DNA of 5,245 bases from Victivallis vadensis (GTDB lineage Bacteria; Verrucomicrobiota; Lentisphaeria; Victivallales; GWF2-50-93): assembly GCA_020718525.1 (NCBI GenBank), contig DYRX01000284.1, positions 1-5,245 of the forward strand, read 5' to 3'. Made by a program: the position numbers and the translations under genes. Shown in pieces: positions 1-5,245 of the stretch (its first letter is position 1; each line of letters begins with the position of its first letter). The notes under the pieces were generated by a model, which ran no database searches, was not told where the DNA came from, and saw only the letters and a program-made list of their open reading frames with translations.

Positions 1-36
1 AATCCAACATATGTATTTTCCATAAGATTATAATTT
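1..36 (+). repeat. 36-bp direct repeat, copy 1
   Basis: By eye, 31 of 36 positions match 4947-4982 in the same orientation, with differences at repeat positions 6, 10, 14, 25 and 26. The shared core includes ATTTTCCATA and ATTATAATTT. The repeat begins at the first base of the window and could extend to the left. Weaker similarity (ACGGCTCAAG against ACGCCTCGAG) continues about 8-10 bases after the repeat if a two-base gap is allowed. The function is unknown. It may be an intergenic repeat family or a promoter-like element, since both copies contain TATAAT. Confidence 0.6.
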
Positions 37-155
37 CCCCTATACGGCTCAAGAATTCTGAATTACAAGAAATTATCGAGACATTCACAGGAAAAACCTG
101 CAATTTCGGATGATTTCATCAGACCGTTCGCACGACTTCCATAGTTGTGGAAATA
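1..155. other. Non-coding region downstream of pckG
   Basis: This stretch lies between the window edge and the pckG stop codon. No open frame in it looks like a gene. It holds one copy of a 36-bp repeat at 1-36 and several small inverted repeats: TTCCA/TGGAA around 139-154, CAGG/CCTG with a five-base A loop (T loop on the minus strand) at 89-101, and GATGA/TCATC at 109-120. On the minus strand none of these is GC-rich and followed by a U run, so no convincing intrinsic terminator for the operon is visible. Transcription may end further on or by another mechanism. Confidence 0.6.
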
Positions 156-1949
156 TTAGATTTGCTTATCTAGCCTGCTCTTCATTTCGTCGAACTGCTT
201 TTTCATTTCTGATGGGAGCCTGCTTGAGAACTGCGAGAGAAATTCCTGTATGTCGGCGAGCTCGCCCTTCCAGGCTTCTGTGTCAACCTTTAGCAGTTCA
301 TCAAGCTCCGCAGATGAAATGTCAAGTCCGGAAAGATCCAGATTTTTTGGATCTGGCAGTAGTCCGATAGGAGTTTTTCTGGCTGAAACCTTCCCCTCGA
401 TCCTTTCGCAGATCCATTTGAGGACTCTGGAGTTGTCTCCGAAGCCGGGCCAGAGCCATTTGCCTTCCGGGCTTTTCCGGAACCAGTTTACATAGAAGAT
501 CTTGGGGGCATTATTTCCGAGCCTCGCCCCCATGTCGAACCAGTGCTGGAAATAGTCCGCCATGTTGTAGCCGCAGAAAGGAAGCATGGCGAAGGGGTCT
601 CTTCTTATGTTGCCTTTGACGTCGAGCGCGGCGGCGGTGGCTTCGGACGCGGCGGTCGCGCCAAGATAGACGCCGTGATTCCAGCTGAATGCTTCGGTCA
701 CAAGCGGAACGACCGAGCTCCTTCTGCCGCCGAAGACGAAGACGTCAATCTTCACGCCTTCAGGCTTTTCCCAGTCCGGGCAAATGACAGGACACTGTTT
801 TGCCGGAGCGGTGAAGCGTGCATTTGGATGGGCCCCTTTCTCTTTCGATTCCGGAGTCCACTCGCGTCCTTTCCAGTCGGTTCCGTGCTTGCATTCGCAT
901 CCCATGCCCTCCCACCAGACATCATTGTCGTCGGTCACTACGCAGTTGGTGAAGATGCTGTTTGCTTTCACCGTGTCCATTGCCATGGGATTCGATGCAT
1001 TGCTTGTTCCTGGTGCTACGCCAAAGAAGCCGGACTCAGGGTTGATCGCGCGGAGGGAGCCGTCCGGGGCGATCTTCATCCAGGCGATATCGTCGCCGAT
1101 GCACTCGCACTTCCAGCCTTTTATTGTGGGCTGAAGCATTGCGAGATTTGTTTTTCCGCAGGCCGAGGGAAACGCGGCGGCGAGGTGGAACTGCCTGCCC
1201 TCTGGATTTGTCAGTCTCAGGATAAGCATGTGCTCAGCCATCCAGCCTTCGCGCTTCGCCATGTTCGAGGCGATTCTCAGCGCCAGACATTTTTTACCAA
1301 GAAGGGCGTTTCCGCCGTATCCGGAACCGAAACTCCAGATGAGATTTTCTTCAGGAAAATGAGAGATGTACTTCTTCTCCATCGGAGCGCAGGGCCATTT
1401 CCCATTGTCGCTTTCCCCCTTTTCAAGAGGTTTTCCGACAGAATGCAGGCATGGAATGAAATCACCGTTTTCCCCTAGTGATTCAATCACCTTGCTTCCG
1501 ACCCTTGTCATGATGTGCATGTTCACGACAACGTACGGAGAGTCCGTGATTTCAATGCCAATTTTAGATATTGGAGAGCCTATTGGCCCCATGCTGAAGG
1601 GTATTACGTAGAGAGTCCTTCCGCGCATGCATCCGTCATAGAGGGATTTCATGGTTTTCTTGAGGGCGTCAGGATCAATCCAGTTGTTGGTGGGGCCGGC
1701 GCTGTCCTTGTCTTTTGAAGCGATGTATGTCCTGTCCTCGACTCTTGCGACATCCGACGGATCGGAGCGGAAATGGACGCAGTTGGACCTTTTCTTCTCG
1801 TTCAGCTTGAGAGCGAGTCCGGAATCACACATTTCCTTGATGAGCCTGTCGTACTCCTGGACGGAGCCGTCGCACCAGTGGACGGAGTCCGGCTTGCAGA
1901 GCTTTTCGATCTCCGAAACCCAGTTGAGCAGTTTTTTGTTCTTTGTCAT
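156..1949 (-). CDS. pckG: Phosphoenolpyruvate carboxykinase (GTP)
   Basis: This cytosolic enzyme interconverts oxaloacetate + GTP with PEP + CO2 + GDP, in gluconeogenesis or, in many anaerobes, in the CO2-fixing direction. The 597-residue product is full length for the GTP family (about 600). Visible motifs are RTLYVIPFSMGP (111-122), the substrate loop YGGNALLGKKC (211-221), the GTP P-loop FPSACGKTN (260-268) with the family's reactive Cys264 and Lys266, GDDIAW (285-290) and NWFRK (488-492) with WPGFGDN (500-506). Lys220, His240 and Asp287 fit the Mn ligands, with the same constant offset to the vertebrate enzyme that the P-loop cysteine shows. All expected catalytic residues are present. 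The ATG at 1949 is preceded by AAGGAAAGCAAGGAAG, in which two AAGGA sites lie 11 and 2 bases from the start, so initiation may be moderate. It is the last gene of the cluster, 21 bases after the aminotransferase stop. Confidence 0.97.
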   Translation of the reverse strand: MTKNKKLLNWVSEIEKLCKPDSVHWCDGSVQEYDRLIKEMCDSGLALKLNEKKRSNCVHFRSDPSDVARVEDRTYIASKDKDSAGPTNNWIDPDALKKTMKSLYDGCMRGRTLYVIPFSMGPIGSPISKIGIEITDSPYVVVNMHIMTRVGSKVIESLGENGDFIPCLHSVGKPLEKGESDNGKWPCAPMEKKYISHFPEENLIWSFGSGYGGNALLGKKCLALRIASNMAKREGWMAEHMLILRLTNPEGRQFHLAAAFPSACGKTNLAMLQPTIKGWKCECIGDDIAWMKIAPDGSLRAINPESGFFGVAPGTSNASNPMAMDTVKANSIFTNCVVTDDNDVWWEGMGCECKHGTDWKGREWTPESKEKGAHPNARFTAPAKQCPVICPDWEKPEGVKIDVFVFGGRRSSVVPLVTEAFSWNHGVYLGATAASEATAAALDVKGNIRRDPFAMLPFCGYNMADYFQHWFDMGARLGNNAPKIFYVNWFRKSPEGKWLWPGFGDNSRVLKWICERIEGKVSARKTPIGLLPDPKNLDLSGLDISSAELDELLKVDTEAWKGELADIQEFLSQFSSRLPSEMKKQFDEMKSRLDKQI

Positions 1950-1970
1950 CTTCCTTGCTTTCCTTTATAT

Positions 1971-3278
1971 TTAATTTTTTTGTGAGAGCTTGCTGATTGC
2001 GGAATGGACGTTTGCGAAAAGCGTCTCCAGTTTTTCGATTGGAACCGCCGAAAATGCGAGCCTGATGAGTCCCGAGAGGACAATTGTGCCTGTCGCGTAG
2101 TTCGCGATCAGCTCCTTGCGCACCGCTTCGGCGTCGGCTCCAATCGGATTCACGCACATGAAGTACCCCGAGTTGAAGGGCATAACCTCGAAAGACTTCG
2201 CATACTCGGGATGCGCGGCGAAAATTTCCTTTATCCTGCAATAGCGCTTCTGGAGAATGCTGAATTTTTCCGACTTCTGCTTTCCGTAGTCTCCGCTTTG
2301 ATATGCCTTGAGAAGAATTGTCTGCCCTATTCCGGAACAGTTCGAGATTCCTCCCCTTATCACGCCAGCCGCCTTCGACTCGAGCGCCTTGTATTGCGCG
2401 TCAGTCGCGTTTTTAATCCCGAAAGTGATGAAGCCAACCCTGAAGCTCCACACGTAGTCTTCCTTGGTCGGACCATCAAGCTTTACAGCGAGAATATTCG
2501 GATGCAGATCCGCGAGATGGGAGAAAAGTGATTCTTTGAATACCCCGTTCTCATAGACCAAGCCGAAATATGCGTCATCCAAAATCACGGCAATCTGGTC
2601 CCCGCGCTCCGCCGCGCGCATAAGAATGTCTTTAATTGCGACTGCCTCTTTTTCCGTTGCTGTGTAGCCAGTCGGGTTGTTGGGAAAATTGAGCAGGACA
2701 ATCTTTTTAGATCCCTTTGCCGATTTGAGTTTTGCCTCGAAGGCTTCCACATCAAATCCGCCGTTCTTGAAAGTGTTGAAGCATGAAAGCGAAGCCCCGA
2801 AGGCGTTCGAGAATATCAGCTCGTAGTTGTCCCAGTACAGATCCGGCAGAATGACTTCGTCGCCTTCGTCCATGAAAAGATAACCACAGACGCTCAGGGC
2901 ATGGGTGAGGGCGCTTGAGACGACGGGGAGGCTGAAACTTTTGCCCTTCAGCGACGGATTCTTCTTGCAGAGCATGTCCTTCCAGACTTCCCTGAGCTTC
3001 GGATTTCCGAAGCTGGGAGCGTAGAGAAAGCTGTCAGATGGAACATTTACAAGGGCCTCGACGCATTCCAGGCAGAGCGGCGAGCCGTCCTCCTCGAACG
3101 CCGTGCCTATCGTCGCATTTATAGAGGTGGACTTTGCCTCGGCAGATTGTCCAAGTATCCCCTTGAACGGGAAAAAAATGCTTCTGCCTTTTTCTGAAAG
3201 GAGAGAGAACGCGGAATTTTGTGCCGCGCTGATCTCGTTGTTCAGCGAGACCGCAAGATCAGGAAGTTTTTTTGACAT
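1971..3278 (-). CDS. Class I aminotransferase, aspartate/aromatic type
   Basis: This is a PLP-dependent fold-type I aminotransferase of 435 residues, expected in the cytosol. The N-terminal part (INATIGTAFEEDG, 53-65) resembles the start of AspC/TyrB-type enzymes. The cofactor and substrate residues are recognisable: NNPTG (200-204), DDAY (234-237, giving the PLP-ring Asp and Tyr), the Schiff-base Lys272 in DGPTKEDYVWSFRVG (268-282), and Arg406 in LIRLAFSAVP for the substrate carboxylate. The Lys-x7-Arg-Val-Gly spacing is that of aspartate/aromatic aminotransferases, but the usual Ser-x-Ser before the lysine is Gly-Pro-Thr, so it is a divergent member. It probably transaminates aspartate and/or phenylpyruvate and hydroxyphenylpyruvate; specificity cannot be read from sequence. 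The start ATG has GAGGA seven bases upstream. It lies 24 bases after aroC and 21 before pckG, which suits a role linking aromatic synthesis with oxaloacetate. Confidence 0.9.
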   Translation of the reverse strand: MSKKLPDLAVSLNNEISAAQNSAFSLLSEKGRSIFFPFKGILGQSAEAKSTSINATIGTAFEEDGSPLCLECVEALVNVPSDSFLYAPSFGNPKLREVWKDMLCKKNPSLKGKSFSLPVVSSALTHALSVCGYLFMDEGDEVILPDLYWDNYELIFSNAFGASLSCFNTFKNGGFDVEAFEAKLKSAKGSKKIVLLNFPNNPTGYTATEKEAVAIKDILMRAAERGDQIAVILDDAYFGLVYENGVFKESLFSHLADLHPNILAVKLDGPTKEDYVWSFRVGFITFGIKNATDAQYKALESKAAGVIRGGISNCSGIGQTILLKAYQSGDYGKQKSEKFSILQKRYCRIKEIFAAHPEYAKSFEVMPFNSGYFMCVNPIGADAEAVRKELIANYATGTIVLSGLIRLAFSAVPIEKLETLFANVHSAISKLSQKN

Positions 3279-3302
3279 ATTCGTTTCCTCTTTTTTCTGA
3301 GT

Positions 3303-4631
3303 TCATTCAGTTTTTGCGCGGAGCGCCTGATAGCCGAGATGCGCGATCATCTTGTCAAGGACGACCATGGCGGTGTAATTTTCCGCGACCGGCCAGACTC
3401 TGGCGACGATGGTCGGATCGCGCCTTGTTATTGCGGCGAGAGCTTTGTTCTCAAGAGTGTATTTGTCTATGGTGTTCTGCGGTTTGGCAATGGTTGGCGT
3501 GCCCTTTACTGCAAGCCTGGCAACAATGAGCTGGCCAGTGGAAAGCCCACCCGTGATCCCGCCGGCATTGTTAGAGTCGAATAAAACTTTTCCGCCTTCG
3601 GAATGCATCCTGTCGTTGCTCTGATATCCGGTCATGTTTCTCACATTGAAGCCTGCACCGACTTCGACGCCTTTCACCGCGCCTATTCCGAGCATTTTTC
3701 CAAGTTCGGCGTCAAGCTTGTCAAATACCGGCTCTCCAAGTCCTGCCGGAACTCCGCTGACCAGAACCTCGACAATTCCACCTGCAGAGTCTCCGCCGTC
3801 AGAGATTTTAGTGCACGCCTTAACCATTTCTTCGGCGGCGGAAACGTCGGGGCAATTAAGAATGTGATGCACGCCGTATTTTTCTCTTATCTCCTTGGCG
3901 CGCATGGGCTTCTGCGTGTCACGGATCTTGTCTATCTCCTGTTCAATCTGCGCCATCACAGCAGTTTTTTCGAGAAAGCGCATTTCGTTCTTGATCCTGC
4001 CCTTCACATAGACTTCCTGATAGAACGGATCGTAGTCACAGCGCATTCTCTTGTAGTTTTCGGAGCTGGCCAGCGCCGTCGAGCAGTCCTGTTCTGGACA
4101 GGCGACCCCTGCAAGCTCCTTCACGTATGCGAAGACTTTTATTCCAAGTTTCGAAAGGACACGTTTGGCGACATAGCCCGCCGCGACAATGGTGGAAGTG
4201 TATCTGCCGGAGAATATTCCAGCTCCGATCGCATCGTCGCAAGGTCCATACTTCATGAACGACGCATACGAGGCATGCCCCGGTCTTGGCGTCCTGTTGG
4301 TATCCTGATACTGCTTCACATGGATGAAATGCCTGTCCAGATTGGGAATGAGGATGGTCATCGGAGTTCCGTTGCTCATGAATGCGTTTCCGGCTCCCTC
4401 TATCGTGTCGGCCGAATTGACACCAGTGTAGATCAGAGGCAGATCGGGCTCCTTCCTAGGAGATGAAAGCTCGTCGGCTCCGGGCTTGCGCAGAAGAAGA
4501 TCTCCGTATATCTCCTGCTCAGTTATGAGCAGTCCAGGGGGGATTCCCTGTATCACGCTTGTGAGACCTTCCTGGTAGGAGCCTCCGGCGACGCTGACCT
4601 TGAAGCTTGTTCCAAAACTGCATCCTATCAT
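3303..4631 (-). CDS. aroC: Divergent chorismate synthase homologue
   Basis: Chorismate synthase converts EPSP to chorismate using reduced FMN, as the last step of the shikimate pathway. I chose the ATG at 4631 (442 residues). It gives the expected family beginning MIGCSFG and has AGGAGGT five bases upstream; a longer frame from 4673 would add 14 residues with no family match. Family motifs include GIPPG (29-33), RKEPD (59-63), RPGHASY (116-122), GDSAGG (280-285), SGVPAGLGEPVFDKLDAEL (292-310), AVKGVEVG (318-325) and NNAGGITGGLSTG (354-366). Departures from the family as I recall it: GESHG is GGSYQ (16-20, histidine replaced by Tyr19), RGGGRSS is IGAGIFS (135-141), and RHDPC is RRDPT (403-407). 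About 60 extra charged, helix-like residues lie around 180-250, making it longer than the usual 350-400. His119 and Arg143 are kept. Homology is certain; chorismate synthase activity is probable but not assured. First gene of the cluster. Confidence 0.88.
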   Translation of the reverse strand: MIGCSFGTSFKVSVAGGSYQEGLTSVIQGIPPGLLITEQEIYGDLLLRKPGADELSSPRKEPDLPLIYTGVNSADTIEGAGNAFMSNGTPMTILIPNLDRHFIHVKQYQDTNRTPRPGHASYASFMKYGPCDDAIGAGIFSGRYTSTIVAAGYVAKRVLSKLGIKVFAYVKELAGVACPEQDCSTALASSENYKRMRCDYDPFYQEVYVKGRIKNEMRFLEKTAVMAQIEQEIDKIRDTQKPMRAKEIREKYGVHHILNCPDVSAAEEMVKACTKISDGGDSAGGIVEVLVSGVPAGLGEPVFDKLDAELGKMLGIGAVKGVEVGAGFNVRNMTGYQSNDRMHSEGGKVLFDSNNAGGITGGLSTGQLIVARLAVKGTPTIAKPQNTIDKYTLENKALAAITRRDPTIVARVWPVAENYTAMVVLDKMIAHLGYQALRAKTE

Positions 4632-4636
4632 CCTGC

Positions 4637-4643
4637 ACCTCCT
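4637..4643 (-). promoter_or_regulatory. Strong ribosome-binding site of aroC
   Basis: The minus strand reads AGGAGGT, then five bases (GCAGG), then the ATG at 4631. This near-perfect Shine-Dalgarno sequence decides the start of the aroC homologue in favour of 4631 over the in-frame ATG codons at 4652 and 4673. Confidence 0.9.
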
Positions 4644-4696
4644 AGTTTCCATTCCTGCCGAATGCGACGGCATGAATTCGTCTGTGAAATTCCACT

Positions 4697-4719
4697 GCCG
4701 AACCCCCCGTAGGTCCGGC
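4697..4719 (-). other. Predicted leader hairpin upstream of aroC
   Basis: On the minus strand GCCGGACC (4719-4712) can pair with GGTTCGGC (4704-4697) in an 8-bp stem with one G-U pair, enclosing a seven-base loop. It is the most GC-rich stem in the intergenic region and sits 66 bases before the aroC start, so it would lie in the 5' leader if transcription begins upstream. No U run follows, so it is not an intrinsic terminator. Confidence 0.45.
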
Positions 4720-4722
4720 GAA

Positions 4723-4740
4723 AAATTGACCCGTCAATTT
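4723..4740. promoter_or_regulatory. 18-bp palindrome, candidate operator
   Basis: The sequence AAATTGAC-CC-GTCAATTT is a perfect inverted repeat with two 8-base arms and a two-base centre. It lies 92-109 bases upstream of the aroC start and just downstream of a possible promoter. Its size and symmetry suit a dimeric repressor site. As RNA it would be an AU-rich hairpin followed by five Us on the minus strand, but it is too weak for a convincing terminator. The regulator is unknown. Confidence 0.45.
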
Positions 4741-4750
4741 CCTCGCGAGC

Positions 4751-4779
4751 TGCGGAATTTAACAGGAAAATGCGGAATT
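4751..4779. repeat. Two 9-bp direct repeats with 20-bp period
   Basis: TGCGGAATT occurs at 4751-4759 and again at 4771-4779. The period of 20 bases is close to two helical turns, so both copies would face the same side of the DNA. They overlap the candidate aroC promoter elements, which is compatible with a regulator-binding site, but chance is possible for a pair of 9-mers. Confidence 0.4.
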
Positions 4780-4783
4780 GCAA
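4756..4783 (-). promoter_or_regulatory. Possible promoter of the aroC operon
   Basis: On the minus strand TTGCAA (4783-4778) and TAAATT (4761-4756) are separated by 16 bases. Each matches four of six positions of the sigma-70 consensus. The start would fall near 4749, giving a leader of roughly 120 bases that contains the palindrome and the hairpin. This is a weak match and other starts are possible. Confidence 0.25.
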
Positions 4784-4876
4784 GTACATCTCCAGGATTA
4801 TTGGACTTATTCTGATTTAATGCGCAATGCCTAGTTTCAGAACCCCTGATTCGTGGAATTTGCTGTTGTTGCAATT

Positions 4877-4940
4877 TATCGGAATCGGGATCGAATATTA
4901 TTCCCATGCATCTATTCCGATACCGATAGCGACCCCGATT
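4877..4940. repeat. Imperfect inverted repeat with alternative pairings
   Basis: TATCGGAATCGG (4877-4888) is the reverse complement of CCGATACCGATA (4917-4928) at 11 of 12 positions. In addition AATCGGGATCG (4883-4893) can pair with CGACCCCGATT (4930-4940) at 10 of 11 positions. The two pairings share left-arm bases and exclude each other. The block is built from repeated ATCGG/CCGAT units. It could be an operator array or, if transcribed, a switching leader structure. Confidence 0.5.
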
Positions 4941-4946
4941 GAAGCA

Positions 4947-4982
4947 AATCCGACACATGCATTTTCCATATAATTATAATTT
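4947..4982 (+). repeat. 36-bp direct repeat, copy 2
   Basis: This is the second copy of the repeat at 1-36 (31 of 36 identical by eye, same orientation). It carries two abutting TATAAT hexamers at 4969-4980. CCGACA at 4950-4955 lies 19 bases before the second hexamer, so the copy could act as a weak plus-strand promoter, about 215 bases before the partial gene. The two copies bracket the whole three-gene cluster. Confidence 0.6.
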
Positions 4983-5108
4983 TTGCCAAAAACGCCTCGA
5001 GCCAGCCTCGGAAAGACTGGCATATTTCCCATAAACAGACCCTGCTTGTATTTCTGCCCGCGCCCTGCTTATCAGTCAGAAAAAATTAAAATCTCTTTCA
5101 TGTGCGGA

Positions 5109-5135
5109 TTGAATTTGATTTTAACGTGTTATATT
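5109..5135 (+). promoter_or_regulatory. Possible promoter of the partial gene
   Basis: TTGAAT (5109-5114) and TATATT (5130-5135) resemble -35 and -10 boxes, but the 15-base spacing is short. It would give a leader of about 55 bases before the ATG at 5196. Weak evidence. Confidence 0.25.
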
Positions 5136-5177
5136 GTCCAGTTAATTGGATGCTTATTTAAGAAGAGCGTTGGACAA
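5134..5177 (+). promoter_or_regulatory. Inverted repeat in leader of partial gene
   Basis: TTGTCCA (5134-5140) and TGGACAA (5171-5177) are perfect 7-base inverted arms 30 bases apart. Within and overlapping them lies the near-palindrome CCAGTTAATTGG (5138-5149). The first arm abuts the putative -10 box and the second ends four bases before the Shine-Dalgarno sequence, so a protein bound here or an RNA stem could affect expression. Confidence 0.35.
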
Positions 5178-5195
5178 ACTAAGGAGACCCTGTTT

Positions 5196-5245
5196 ATGGA
5201 CATGAGAAGATGCTTCCCGGCAGTCGCGGTCATTGGGATTTCTCT
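5196..5245 (+). CDS. 5' end of a gene with signal-peptide-like start (partial)
   Basis: An open frame starts at ATG 5196 and runs off the window after 16 codons plus two bases. AAGGAG (5181-5186) lies nine bases upstream, good spacing for this ATG; a second in-frame ATG at 5202 is less well placed. The visible peptide has two arginines (residues 4-5) followed by a hydrophobic stretch, AVAVIGIS (9-16), the usual beginning of a Sec signal peptide or N-terminal membrane anchor. The product is probably exported or membrane-bound. The family cannot be named from 16 residues. It is transcribed divergently from the aroC cluster. Confidence 0.6.
   Translation, partial: MDMRRCFPAVAVIGIS

Larger units (their letters stand above)
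4632..5195. other. Divergent intergenic regulatory region (564 bp)
   Basis: This is the space between the aroC start (minus strand) and the start of the partial plus-strand gene. It is more AT-rich than the genes. It holds no RNA gene that I recognise. The open frame at 4734-4958 on the minus strand (74 codons, rich in Arg and Asn) has no family features, runs through the repeats listed here, and was not accepted. The contents are listed separately: a leader hairpin, a palindrome, tandem 9-mers, an imperfect inverted repeat, the 36-bp repeat and promoter-like sequences for both directions. Confidence 0.7.

Noticed and set aside
89..154. Intrinsic terminator after pckG
   Set aside because: The small inverted repeats here have stems of only 4-5 pairs and no following U run on the minus strand.
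543..1478. 311-codon plus-strand open frame
   Set aside because: It lies wholly antisense to pckG, whose product matches its family along its length. The translation has no recognisable family features, and long antisense frames are common opposite such genes.
1825..2241. 138-codon minus-strand open frame bridging aminotransferase and pckG
   Set aside because: It overlaps both well-supported genes in another frame and has no family features.
2004..2531. 175-codon plus-strand open frame
   Set aside because: It is antisense to the aminotransferase, with a composition rich in Arg, Glu and Ser typical of a shadow frame.
3603..4466. 287-codon plus-strand open frame
   Set aside because: It is antisense to the aroC homologue and has no recognisable motif.
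4632..4673. N-terminal extension of the aroC homologue to the ATG at 4673
   Set aside because: The ATG at 4631 has a near-perfect Shine-Dalgarno and gives the usual family start; the extra 14 residues have no counterpart.
4734..4958. 74-codon minus-strand open frame in the intergenic region, considered as a leader peptide or small gene
   Set aside because: No convincing ribosome-binding site was noted, the composition is rich in Arg and Asn with a Gln run, and it crosses the inverted repeats. It lacks a run of Trp, Phe or Tyr codons expected of an attenuator peptide.
5004..5021. GCCAG/CTGGC hairpin as a terminator
   Set aside because: The stem is only five pairs with a long loop, and there is no U run next to it.

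Overview
The window carries three complete genes in one tight minus-strand cluster and the first 50 bases of a fourth gene on the plus strand. In transcription order the cluster is a chorismate synthase homologue (aroC-like, 4631 to 3303), a class I aminotransferase of the aspartate/aromatic type (3278 to 1971) and a GTP-dependent phosphoenolpyruvate carboxykinase (pckG, 1949 to 156). The gaps are only 24 and 21 bases, and purine-rich ribosome-binding sequences precede all three starts, so co-transcription is very likely.

Organism: a bacterium of roughly 50% GC with Shine-Dalgarno sites. GTP-type PEPCK is found in a limited set of bacterial phyla, including Actinobacteria, Fibrobacter and PVC-group lineages such as Lentisphaerae. 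Overall style makes me lean to an anaerobic PVC-type or Fibrobacter-type lineage. This is a weak inference and no taxonomic marker is present.

Layout: 1-155 is non-coding sequence downstream of pckG and includes one copy of a 36-bp repeat. 156-4631 is the operon. 4632-5195 is a 564-bp divergent intergenic region. It holds a candidate operon promoter, an 18-bp palindrome, a leader hairpin, a pair of 9-bp direct repeats one 20-bp period apart, a large imperfect inverted repeat, the second copy of the 36-bp repeat and the leader of the plus-strand gene. From 5196 to the window end an open frame starts with a signal-peptide-like sequence.

How the genes may work together: PEPCK interconverts oxaloacetate and PEP. 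PEP enters the shikimate pathway twice, chorismate synthase closes that pathway, and an aspartate/aromatic aminotransferase makes phenylalanine/tyrosine from the keto acids or oxaloacetate from aspartate. The set can therefore be read as a carbon-nitrogen junction feeding aromatic amino acids.

The most notable point is the AroC homologue. The fold-level motifs are clear, but several signature residues around the FMN/EPSP site differ from the family as I remember it (GESHG is GGSYQ, RGGGRSS is IGAGIFS, RHDPC is RRDPT), and about 60 extra residues are inserted in the middle. It is either a lineage-specific divergent chorismate synthase or a paralogue with another job. I saw no mobile element, CRISPR array, tRNA or rRNA.
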